Below are positions 23,823-36,070 of a stretch of 64,000 bases of DNA, piece by piece. The first letter of the stretch is position 1. Every line of letters starts with the position of its first letter. This DNA comes from Parasponia andersonii (taxonomy: Eukaryota; Streptophyta; Magnoliopsida; Rosales; Cannabaceae): contig JXTB01000170.1 in NCBI GenBank assembly GCA_002914805.1, positions 700,330-764,329 on the forward strand, read 5' to 3'. Position numbers and translations under genes: made by a program. Below the pieces are notes generated by a model. The model was not told the DNA's origin. It worked only from the letters and a program-made list of their open reading frames with translations, and made no database searches.

Positions 23823-24228
23823 GAAAAATGAGAAAGGAGAACACTAAAATGAGAGCGAGAAAATAAAAACATCAGAAAGCAACAAAGGACTGAGATACCC
23901 ATCAAATTCTATACTATATTCATCAAACAAACTATCTCAACAAAAACCTCAGAATACAAATTGAGCTAGATCCAAAAAAATAAATTAAAGATCTTTATAA
24001 AATAACTAGAAATTTTAAACCATGTAACTAAAGAAACAAGAGTAAAAGAAAACAATCTCACCATGTATTGGCAACAAAGAGATTGTTGCGTAGCTTTTAC
24101 CATAGAGATTTATATGATGGAAAACAAAATAGCAGAGAAAAAGAGAGAGGGAGAGTGTGAGATTGACAAGTCAAATTTTAGGGAAAACGAAATGGTTCGA
24201 CTACGAATGGGAGAGGAAGAACTCGAGG
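23823..24228 (-). other. Host sequence with a possible leader and first coding exon
   Basis: On the minus strand this reads as a pyrimidine-rich leader (TCTCACACTCTCCCTCTCTC), an ATG at 24103, 14 codons (MVKATQQSLCCQYM), then a donor-like GTGAGA at 24061 leading into T-rich intron-like sequence. Upstream, across the LARD insertion, a 49-codon Ser-rich open frame starts at 41660 and ends at 24110. I recognise no protein. The phase does not match the candidate exon at 18787 by simple joining, so the gene model is tentative. Confidence 0.25.
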
Positions 24229-26438
24229 CGTTGTGACCCAAATTCCAAGAATATTTTTGACAATTTTGATTGTAAATTAATATAATAAAAAATTTTATAA
24301 AAATTTAGAAAAAATTAAGTATTTAGAATTTATCATTTTAGTCTTTGAATCATTAAAAATTTTACATAAAAAAGAACTCATTTTTTGATTAATTTATTAA
24401 GAAAGATGTGCCAATTAAAATTCAATAATATGTAGTTAAGTTATACGAAAATTGGTTTGATACAAACTTTAATATTGATTAAAGTAAAGTTCGTAAATCT
24501 TGAGTCAAAAAGTCCAAAAATTTGATTTACAAGTTAATCAAAATTTCATGTACTTAAAACTTTAAAAGTATGTTCTTTGGGAATCATAGTATCCCATTTA
24601 TATATCAAATTCTCAAATAGTAGTAAATATATCCTCATATATTCACTTAGCATAAACAACAAATATAACTAAATATATAGAAATAAAAAAGAATAAGACA
24701 AGTTACAAGGACCAACCAAAGAGGAACAAGGATAAGACTACAACATAAGCCAAATGACTTGTTTGACCATTGAGACGACTGACCCTGATGAACAACTACC
24801 TGAAAAGGGAAAAAATAGGAGGGTGAGCTCGAAAGCTTAGTAGGAAAACTGTTATCTCATTTAAAAACTATTTTAATGATAGAAAGCCCATGCATATTTA
24901 GTTTAATCCAAACACTTTTTTTGTAAAATCATATATATATATATATACATTTATATATATCCATTTCCAAAACTGATAGTCCGTATGCACATACTTATAT
25001 ATAGTCATACAAAAAGTATGATATCTGAAAATCAATCAGTCCATAAACACATGATACAAATCTACTCATACCTATGAGTTCATCACCTCTCATCAATAGA
25101 AACTAGGGTGTTGGCACCACGTGTGTCATACATCCTGCCTAACACCTAGCCCATAACCAGAGGGGACACCTGTGTGTCACCTACCAAACTTGGAGGGGCA
25201 ATCGTATTACCTACGCCTGCAACATAGGGAGGTAATCAGAAGAAATATCCCGCACAGGTTCACGGACTTTACACAGTCAATGGGGCTATAGTGCCAAACT
25301 GTAAAAATCTCATGATGCTAACCTAGAACTCATATGTAATCCTATGACACGTGTACTCTGAACTGATGTGTAAAAGTAGTCATGCAGTTTAAGTTCAAAT
25401 GGCACTCTAGTTTTTAATAGAATGGTTAATTAAATTTTGTAGAAAAATAGACAGCATAACGGTCCTATTTTAATATATCCAAAAATAACCTGCCTTCAGA
25501 AAAGTCCCAGAGCAATCCAATACATAAATTATACCATTCAATTCCATCACAGATATTTAAAAGTCCTAAAATCATATTTGTTCTCATATATTGCAAAAAA
25601 TAATATTATTCAAAAACGACATAAAAGAGAGGTAACCGAATCCTTACCTCACTAGAATATCAATACTACGTTATTAGATGCTCAAGCCACTGATTGGACG
25701 ACCGTTTGGAGGGCCGGGAACCAATTCTATGCCGTCGATCTCTCACTTTAGAAAATTTAACTTCTCAACGAAGCTTAGAATCAATGAACGGACCTCTTCA
25801 TTGAATTTAATGTCTAAAATAGCTAAGGTAGACATATAACTCGACAAATTTTGGTTCAGATCGACACCAAACTGGTGGTATACAAAACTAGACAAAATCT
25901 AAGCCGTTAGATATTAATTTTCATGTCGGTCACCAAACATAGTCAATATATATATATATATACATCAAACTTCACTATTTTCCGAGTACATTCCAAAAAT
26001 GACAACAAAAATGAAATCTAACTTTGGATTAAAAGTTAATCTCGAGCTCAAAAATATACAAAAATGGCAACTTTCAATCCAGGAAAAATGGAATCGTAAA
26101 ATATATATCTTGATGATTTTTGCGACGAGACGAATCTAATGAGCCTAGTTTGAGGTTGAATGGTGGCCAGAATAGTCGTCGGTGACTGAAAATGTCCATT
26201 GTTCCCTTCACCCCTCACCGATGTGTGGTAGCTCCAGCGGCTGCTCCAAGGGTGATGACTTGTAGCTGGTGATAAGCTGGAGCCAAACGGTGATCAGACA
26301 CTGGTGCCTAGGGGAGCTCCAGTTTCGGTCTTCTTCAGTAAGAGAGAGAGAGAGAGAGGGAGTTGTTTTTTAAAAAAAAAAAGTTAGTTGTCCCACCACT
26401 AATATATATATATATATAATTTTGTGGGGGGTATTACA
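24229..26438 (-). repeat. 3' LTR of LARD copy 1
   Basis: This 2,210-bp LTR starts on the minus strand at 26438 with TGTAATACCCC and ends near 24229. It matches 30224-32462 and, inverted, 57745-60077. It contains a TATA-rich run near 26399-26420 close to its 5' end and no gene. Confidence 0.82.
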
Positions 26439-29400
26439 CTCTCCCTTCCTTAAAAGAATTTAATCTCAAAATTCAAGTACAGACTAAGAGTATGAATACG
26501 ATAGAAAGAAATAGTCATAGAAAGTATAGTGAACACTTGACTATAGCATTTACGAGTAGTGAACTGAACACTAGTTAACGAATAGGTGGTGTAGTAGACA
26601 ATCCTTACTTGGCATCAGAATCCAGCTACCATACTAACCTGCATAATGGTGTGGGATAAGGATACACCTGAAGAGATACGAAATCATAAGATGGCTGAAC
26701 AATAGGTACAAGAATCTCAACACCAAAGCTTAGAAATGACAACGTCAGATATATGGGTGGTCAAATAGTAATAATGATAACCATGGCTAGAAGCCGAGAA
26801 TATGGGACTCCGAACACTGATTGTAAGGTACCAAAATAGATCAACAGAACAAATATTAGATACAAGAATACCGTCTCTTTGATCAAACCAAATCAACAAT
26901 CTCCTAGGATATACCCATTTGTCTATAACTAGTTTCTGGTCTTAGACAATCTCCGAGTCAACAACTATTAACAAGATTCCTCTATGAAGTACAAAACATA
27001 ATCAAATAGAGTTTAAGACGAGGAATAAGGATCCTTGTATTAAACCACACAAGATAAATGAGTTTAGAGATCAAAGGTGACAAAGGGAATTAAATGGCTC
27101 ACAACCATTTTCATTCTTCGATTAAAGCAAGGAGTAACACTAAACACAAACAACTTCTAGTCAAATACAAGACTAGAACACACAAATAAGAAATCACCAA
27201 TACAAAACCTTAGTACAAACTTAAATCTCAAATGCAAGTACCCAAACTAGAAGAAATTTCAAAAGCATTTTAAACATTTTATCTAATGTAAAACCTCATC
27301 AAAGAAAACCAAAGCGATGCTGATCCAAAGACTCTACAAGTCTGTGATATAAAGAAAAACTCTATGGACATAATGCAATGTCCCTGAAATAAAAAATATA
27401 ACTAAAATCAACACTAATGCCCCAGAAAAAAAGTTCTACTAGGATAGATTGTCTGGTACCATTCTCGAGTGACGCTTATTTCCTATGAGACCTTTTTCAA
27501 TTTTAACGAAAGCAATTTTAAAAATATTTTTGAAACATTGAATATAAAATTTGTTAGAACTTAGGAATACTATATTGGTTCATAGTATGGCTTCTCCCTA
27601 GCTAAAGATAAACCAAACCTGAACTTCAAGTATCCCTTTGTAAAATAGTAGTAAAGTCCAATGACTCTTAAGCTAAAACCTAAGAGTAATCTCATTCTAA
27701 TTACCATTTATTATATAACAATAACCATATTATATATAGTTTAAACAAAAAATGAGATTCAGATTCAACTCAACGTCAATATTTTAAAAAGCTTCACCCC
27801 ATACATGTATAATAAAAATATTTAATAGTCACAAGCATTAACTTAAAGATGAATTATACATGATGACTATACATGATGACTATTTATTTAAAATCAACAA
27901 GGAATACATAAAAAGAGGCTACTTTGTTCCATATAACCAACAAAACAGGCATTTATCATGAAATCCACACTTAGTAAAATGATAAACGAGGCTATACTTA
28001 AATCATTATGGTTGATTTTTCTTTCAAAACTAATAAAATATTTAGGCCTCAATCCATATTACAACCAAATACAATGGGATATTTTTTTTGTAGAATTCTA
28101 AAATACTTTCCAAAATAATCAAGCAAGTTTCTCAAAAAGTTTGAAAGTTCACACCTTTTTTTTAAATATATAAGGGAAAATAGGATAGTTTAGAAAATAT
28201 TAAAGTGTGAAATGTTATTAAATACTTTCTAAAAATAGGTAAAACAAGTATCAATCCTCACTTGAATTTTTGAAATATACATTAAAAGTTCATGGAGATT
28301 TGTAATAGGCATAGCTAACTAATTAATATACACATAAACTCTATGCATTGGAAGCTACAATCAAATCTTCAAGAATAAAACCATACACTAATATGCACAA
28401 CTCAAAACCTATCAAATGTAAAGTCAAGACATGTAACTCAGTGCCGTTTATTGATTTGAAAATCAAAATCTCGTTCTTCTCTCTAGTTTTCCCAATACTA
28501 GGAAGACTGGTTAACACCAATCACATAATGCCCGAAAATTCGATCAAAACAAATTCTGCATAACTTTAAAGCAATTTTGTTCACACCGTGAGAAATTGAG
28601 CTAGTATGAATCATTATGACTTAACAATCCAATGAACACCAAGGGATCATGCCTTAACCAACAAATAAACCACATCAAAGAAAACTTAGAAGAACATGCA
28701 ATTTTGACCATGGAATGCACAAGGCACAAGGCACAAGTGGCAAGCTTCACAGAATATAAATCAAAATTCTTAACTCAAACATTCATATTAGTTCCTATTC
28801 TCTATGCAATACATTCTAGAGAAAATCACAAGTACAAATCTCTAAACACATACGTGAAGCTAATGATTTTTCCCCGAAAATCATTTTCAATCTACACCAA
28901 AGTTTACAGAATAGTCGAACTTGTGAATATTTTTGTTTAAATCTTTTCCTAAGGAACTTACATCCATTTTTCTTTTAAAGTAAGCTTATAAATCAATTTA
29001 CAAAAGCATTCATTTGATCTAAAATCAAGTATTAAGGAGGGATTGGAAAATACTTAGAAATTTATTAAGTCAAAAATTAGAAAAGGAACTTGAAAAGTTT
29101 AATTTACATATATATATTTATAGAAATAAACTACTTTGGTCTAAAGGTATTTCAAATCAACATTTCCAAATGTAAAACAAAATCTTACTAATATACCATT
29201 AGATTGATGATTTTGCAAAGTTTAGTCTCAAAGTAGCATATTCATTTAAAAATAATAGCTCTTTTGAAAAAGTATATTACTTTCACCCAACCGGTGCTCA
29301 AGTTTAAAATATCCATAATCTCTTTGAAAACAAACATGTTATTTTGATAAAATATAAAGGTCTATGTCATTCAAAATGTTAATTGTCAACTTGGCATTTC

Positions 29401-30223
29401 TAAAGTTCTAAAATCAAATGACTCAGTTTTTTAAACCTAACCAAATTCTCAACCAAAGTACCAGAATATCAAAACTTGATGAAACTAGAGGAATGTAATT
29501 TCAATAGTTAAATAATATCTCAAAATATCAGATTATTCACTCAATCAATTGGCATACTATGTAAAAAGTACCACCAACACAAATATCAATTATAAAATCA
29601 AGTCACAATATATCCAAATCAAATAATCACGAAGATATCACTCACAAAAAAATAACGTCTCGGTCATATAAACAATAGAGTAAAGCCATATCAGTTAAAG
29701 TGCAAAACCAAACCAATACATCATAAGCAGAAATCCCCAAGTAAAAACAAGCACAAACAAATACTGGAACCAAAAGTGAAAACTAGAGCCCAAGGAACAA
29801 TACATAGACAATCCATAAGAGAAGTAAAAACACAATAACCAAAACACAAGATACTGGATTACTAACTTACAACCTTTGAGGTTCATGTAGCCTACAACCT
29901 AAATGGATGGAAGAGTACAAGAACGAACATTCATTCAAAGCAAAGGATTACATTAAGAGTGGAATTCAATAATCTTATTTCGACCCAACATATCCGAGAC
30001 TAAAATTTTTGGGAAATCACCCTCCCAAAGACATCCGAATTTCACTTTGGAGAGGTTTAAAATAGGACTCTGAATGAATATGAGCAAAAGTAACTTATCT
30101 AGCCAATTTTTAAGTGACGTATGAGGTATTTGTCAAAATTATTTCCAAAACATTTTTTAAACACTAAAAATTTACATAGGCATGGTCCCAGACAGGTTTG
30201 AAGTTGTGCTCTGATACCATTTC
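26439..30223 (-). other. Non-coding interior of LARD copy 1
   Basis: This 3.8-kb stretch lies between primer site and polypurine tract. It is homologous over long stretches to 60078-63410 (for example 29700-29930 against 60380-60590), yet no domain of gag or pol is visible in any frame. Small open frames here, such as 29886-29695, are not kept open in the other copy. Confidence 0.75.
30208..30219 (-). other. tRNA-iMet primer-binding site of LARD copy 1
   Basis: The minus strand reads TGGTATCAGAGC, an exact match to the site in the copia (19321) and Tekay (34857) elements, lying 4 bp inside the 5' LTR. Confidence 0.85.
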
Positions 30224-32462
30224 TGCCATGACCTAAAATCCAAGACCGTGACTTTTGTAATTTTGAGTCTAAATTAATATAAATAAAAATTTTACAAAAA
30301 TTCGAAGAAGACCAAGTACATAGATTTTTCATTTTAATCCTTGAATCATTAGAAATTCTATATAAAAGGGAGCCCATCTTTATATTAATTTATTAAGAAA
30401 AATACGTCAATTAAAATCCAATAAAACATAATTAAGTTGTATGAAAACTTGATTTGATAAAAACTTTAATTTTGATTAAAATGGAGTTTGCAAATCTTGA
30501 GTCAAAAAGTCCAAAAATTTGATTTACAAGTTAATCAAAATTCTAAGCATTTAACTTTGAAAGTATGCTCCTTGACAATCATAGTATCCTATTTATATAC
30601 CAAATTCTTAAATACTAGTATATACATCTTCATATATTTACTTAGCATAAACAACAAACATGGCTAAACAAATAGAAATGAAAAAGAATAGGACAAGTTA
30701 TAAAGACCAACTGAAGAGGAATAGGGATAAGACTGCAATGTAAGCCAAATGACTTATCTGGCTATCAAGATAACTAATTCAGATGGATAACTACCTGAAA
30801 GAGAGGAAAAATAGGAGGGATGAGGTCGAAAGCTCAGTAGGAAAGCTATTACATCATTTAAAAATATTTTTAACAATGGAAAGCCCATGCATAGTTAGTT
30901 TAATTAAAAACACTTTTTTGTAAAACTATATATGTATATATACTTATACATATCTATTTTCAAAGCTAATAGTCTGTATATGTATATGTATATAACTATA
31001 TATATATATATATGAAAATATGTTCTCCAAAACTAATAATTTGTATGCACATACCTATATATAGATATACAAAAAGTATGATATCTGAAAATTAATCAGT
31101 CCATAAACACGTGACACAAATCTATCCATACTCATGAGTTCATTACCTCTCTCATCGATGGAAACCAGGGTATTGGCACTACATATACCATACAGCCTAC
31201 CTGATACCTAGCCTATAACTGGAAGGGATACCCGTGTGTCGCCTACTAAACTTGGAAGGGCAACTATATTGCCTATGCCTACTAAATGGGAAGGCAATTA
31301 TAAGAAATACCTTACGCAGGTTCACAGACTCTACATCATCGGTAAGGCCGCAGCGCTAAACTAAAAAAACCCCATGATGCTAACCTGAGATTCATGTGTG
31401 ATCCTATGATACGTGTACTCTGAACTGATATGTAAAAGTAGTCATGCAGTAATTTAAGTTCAAATGATACTCTGGTTTTTGATAAAATGGTTAATTAAAT
31501 TTTGTAGAAAAATAGGCAACATAACAGTCCTATTTTAATATATCCAAAAATAACTTGTACTTAGAAAAATCCCAGAGTAATCCAAAACATAAATCATACC
31601 ATTCAATTCCATCATAGATATTTAAAAGTTCTAAAATCATGTTTGCTCTCATATGTTGCAAAAGATAACTTTTATTCAAAAATGACGTAAAAGCGAGGTA
31701 ACTAAATTCCTACCACACTAGAATAATGATACTACGCTATTAGATGCTCAAAGCGATGATTGGACGACTGTTCAGAGGGTTGAGAACCAATTCCACACCC
31801 CTGATCCCTCACTTAATAAAAATCAACTTCTCAACAAGCTTCGAATCAATGAACGGACCTCTTCATTGAATTCTTAATGTCCAAAACTACTAAGTTAAAC
31901 ATATAACTCGACTAATTCAGGTTCGGGCTAACATTGGACTAGAGGCACACAAAAGTAGACAAAATCTAAGCCGTTAGATATTGATTTTTGTTCTAGTCAT
32001 AAAACATAGTCAATATATATATATCTATATATATATATATCAAACTTCACCATTTTCCAAGTAAATTCCAAAAGTGACAACAAAAACGAAATCTAACGGT
32101 CGGATTAAAAGTCGAATTCGAGCTCGAAAATATGCAAAAATGGCAACTTTCAATTCAGGAAAAATAGGATCATAAAATGTATACTTTGACGATTCTTCAG
32201 ACAAGACGAATCTAATAAGCCTAGTTTGGGGTCGAATGGTAGTCAGAATGGTCGCCGGTGACCGAAAATGTCCACGGCTCCCTTCGCCTCTCGCCGGCAT
32301 TCAGGAGCTTCAGTAGCTACTCTGAGGGTGGCGGCTCACAGCAGGCATCAAGTTGGAGTTGCACCGGTGGTTCCTGTGGTTGGATAGCAGTCGGATGCCA
32401 GTGCCTGGGGGAGCTTCAGCTTTGGTCTTTTTTGGCAGGAGAGAGCACAAAGAGAGATGGAG
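30224..32462 (-). repeat. 5' LTR of LARD copy 1, main part
   Basis: This is homologous to 24229-26320 in the same order. It is cut at 32462 by the Tekay element. The remaining LTR start lies at 41506-41624, in which the minus strand begins TGTAACACCCC at 41624. Confidence 0.82.
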
Positions 32463-34852
32463 TGTAGTGCCCAAGATTTTCATAAATGCTTTCAATTAAT
32501 AATAAACATTCCTAGTTTTATTTAGTATGCTTATTTCTACTTCTTATGGAAAATAAATAAATTAATTGATTAATTAGAATTACTAGTTTATATGTGCAGT
32601 GAAAGATAGATTCTTCGTTCCAAGAAGAAATTGATGTGCTTATGATCAGTGACTTTACTTTAATTGTTAATAAAATCTTTAATTGTTTTTAATGTAATCT
32701 ATAGAGATAGATATTATATTTTTTTTTCCTTCAGTTATATAAGTATTTTTGATACTTTAACCAAATAATATATATACATATACTAATATTACCATTTTAG
32801 AACGTTACTACACATCCATGCTTTTTTTGTTATGTTAATGTCATTAAAATATTTTATTTTAAGTTCATAAATCTACGTGCAAACATATCTATTGATAAAT
32901 TTGTATATAGGTATTTTTGTTTTATTATTTTATTTGTTATTGCGCTCATTAACTGACTCACACATTTTTCTATTAAGACCAAATATTACCCATTGAGTTT
33001 AATCAGCTTTTCCATATTCCAATGCCTTACTAGATCAATATCTCTTATCCACCTTCATTCACCTCCCTTTATTCGGTTCCTTAAGAAAATAGTCATCGTA
33101 ATTTTCTAAAACAACTCAATCCTACTTTCTACAAGGTCAATTTAATTATGGAAGCTTTCATTTTTATTTTATCTATATTCCTCTTACCCACACAAGGATA
33201 TATATATATATATAGAAGTACATAAGTACTTCCATATCTGAAATTTATATGTGTTTAGGAGAAAGAAATTAATCTGCTGCCTATATGAACTTTTATGATT
33301 ATTTATGAGTATTAATTGATCTCCGAATTATCTTTTATCTATTGAACTATTGTACTTATATGTGCTGTGTATTATTGGAATTGATTGGAGTTTTAATTGT
33401 AATAGAAACTATAAGCTATTGTGGCTATATGCGAAGTATAGTTATAGGTATTAGCAGATGAATATCAACAAGTGCAATAATTAAACTAGTGAACATACTC
33501 TACCTGAGTAAGAACCAATTAGATAAAGGTATTAAGTAGTTAAGGCTAGTGAAGAAAGATATGGAAAGCACATAAGGAGTATGGAGTTGGTATTTTTACC
33601 TTTATAATGGTGAGTTATGTGTTAAAGCTTCAGTATAATTAATAGAAGTGGTTATTGTATAATTGATATTTATTTCGTAGGGAATAATAGGGACTTCTTA
33701 TCTCTTTGAATGCATTACCTAAATTTTAAAGATGAGGTGGAGTCTAATTTTTATAGCATGAACAATTATTATGTGCCTTATGTTTTTATTTTGTCGTTGC
33801 TGAATTCTTGTGTAAGCTTGTTGCTCTACATTCCTAGTAACCATTTTATGAGAAAATGGAATTAAAACAAACTGAGATATCACGATCAGGTCAATAAAGC
33901 ACATCAAGCATCCCTTGGAGTAGAAGTCTACCTTTCACCTTATTTTATTTTTGGATACAAGATAAGTGGAAATTCTACTTTAGCATCACAAGAACCTATG
34001 TATATAATTGTATATATTAAAGGTGGTGTATTTATGATATTGAGATTTATATATATTAAAATTGTTCATATCATTTTCATAAGGCATGTCATGTTTGTAT
34101 ACACAAAATAATTATTTACAGGTTATGATTTTAATAAAGAGTCTTATACCATAAACGTTATTTATTTTAAAGAACGATATGGTTATTATCTTGCTGATCT
34201 AGTAGGTAAATATGGTGAAATCCCTTGAGGTTAAGTCCAAGACAGGATGAGCCAAACCAGAGGGAGGTCAAATCCCTTGAGGTTAATTCCAAGATAGGGT
34301 AAGCCTCAAATGATATTTATTAACAGGAAACCTGCTATGTCACTGAGTTAGGTACTATACGAAGAAGGGGCCTAAATATGATTTGAATATTAATATTGTT
34401 TTAAGAAAATTAAGTGTATAAATATTAATAAGTTTTATATACAAATTGTTCATAAACATGCATGGATTTCCATTTACTGGGTTATTGCTCAATTAGTTCT
34501 TGTGATGCAGATGATTCGGACTAGGAGTAATGTTGGCTGAGCTGCTTCCACTCCAATGTTGTCCATATGCTAATTTTGAACCGAATGAGGACTTTTTGAG
34601 AATCTTGTATATATTTTTACTATGCATGTGTATGTAGTGATCCTATGTGAGTTATGAATAGTATTAAAACTGTGTTTTGTATTGTACAAAATATATATAT
34701 TACTACCGTGTAAAATAGGTGTATCACAATCGTTTTCAGAACCAAACATAAAATTTTAAATTTATCCTCTACTTTCCACTATTGCAAGGTCAATAAAAGT
34801 AAGAAAACACTATTGAGAGTATTTGTATGTAGTATAGCAAGTGAGTGTTACA
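32463..34852 (+). repeat. 5' LTR of the Tekay-type element
   Basis: This 2,390-bp LTR starts TGTAGTGCCC and ends GTGAGTGTTACA. It is the complete copy and can serve as reference for the gap in the 3' LTR. It contains no gene that I can support. Confidence 0.92.
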
Positions 34853-34856
34853 GTTA

Positions 34857-34868
34857 TGGTATCAGAGC
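34857..34868 (+). other. tRNA-iMet primer-binding site of the Tekay-type element
   Basis: TGGTATCAGAGC lies 4 bp after the 5' LTR. Confidence 0.88.
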
Positions 34869-35049
34869 AGAGATTTAAAACGTTTCTGCAGACAACCAGG
34901 AAAAGGCATATGGGCATGTATTGGAAGGGCGACTTAGTCAACTCGTAGGTTTATATGTTTATCTGATTAATTTTCTTATTTATGCACAAATAATTGTTGC
35001 ATGTGTGTATTATTGACTTGGTATAAAATAAATTATAAAAAGGGCACTA

Positions 35050-36070
35050 CACAGGATTAATAGCTCCTAAAAGAAAGGCTAGAATTCAACCTAAAGAAGA
35101 AAGAACACAAGATGTACAAAGACCCCGATTGGAGCAAGATTTGGGTCACGTGGTTGAAAATTTGACAAATTTAATTAAGGAGCAGGCAAGAATGCATAAT
35201 GAATAGATGAGACTCATATTTGAGAGAAATCAAAACCAACCACCACATCTAGTGATTCCTTTAAGATAAGAAAATTCTGAGCCAATCTATGAGAGATTCA
35301 GGAAACAACATCCTATAGATTTTGTGGGTGAAGCTGATCCATATATAGCTGAGGAATGGATAAAATCCTTGGAAGTCATCTTTGAGTATATGAAGCTCAA
35401 CGATGAGGACAAAGTGTTATGTGCTATTTATATGCTAAAAATGGGAGCTCGTAACTGGTGGAAGACCATTAGAGTAACTCCAGCTGCCCAGAATCTGACG
35501 TGGGATGCATTTAAAGAGTTGTTCTACTAGAAATACTTCAATGATACTGCAAAGGCAGCAAAGATTGAGGAGTTCCTTCACTTACACCAAGGAAATAAAT
35601 CTGTTGGGGAATACACCAGAAAATATGAGGAATTGTGTCGATTTGTACCATGGATTAGAAATGATAACAAAGAGAAAGTCGAGTACTTCCTGAGGGGTTT
35701 GAGGGGAGATATTTCCAAAGATGTAATTGTAGCAAGAGTTATAGAATTTAGCGATGTAATTGATATGGCACTTAAAGCAGAAAAAGCTCAACTCAAGATA
35801 ATGAATGAGAGGAAAGCAACTTTTATTGCAAGTGGTAGACAGTGGAGATAAGGAAATCAGAAGAAAAATGATCAGAAACTAGGAAATGCAAAGCGACCTA
35901 AAATAGAGCAAGGTGCAACTTCAACTAAACCTATTTGTATCAAATGTGGAAAGTCTCATGCTGGAGAGTGTTTCAAGGGTACCAATCAGTGTTTCAAGTG
36001 TCACAAGGTGGGCCACTACTCTAAAGATTGTCCCATGCTTCCACAAGGAGATCAAAGGAAAGTCCAAGGG
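35050..36070 (+). pseudogene. Gag of the Tekay-type element, broken
   Basis: Gag text begins near 35050 (KRKARIQPKEE) and includes FVGEADPYIAEEWIKSLEVI, then NWWKTIRVTPAAQNLTWDAF. It goes on through a stop at 35528 into EFLHLHQGNKSVGEYTRKYE and YFLRGLRGDI. A stop at 35849 follows. The zinc knuckle region reads CIKCGKSHAGEC and CFKCHKVGHYSKDC (about 35938-36030). It would package element RNA into particles. Confidence 0.85.

Noticed and set aside
29695..29886. Small hydrophobic minus-strand open frame inside LARD copy 1
   Set aside because: The matching stretch in LARD copy 2 (about 60415-60600) has no equivalent start codon and has in-frame stops, so the frame is not conserved.
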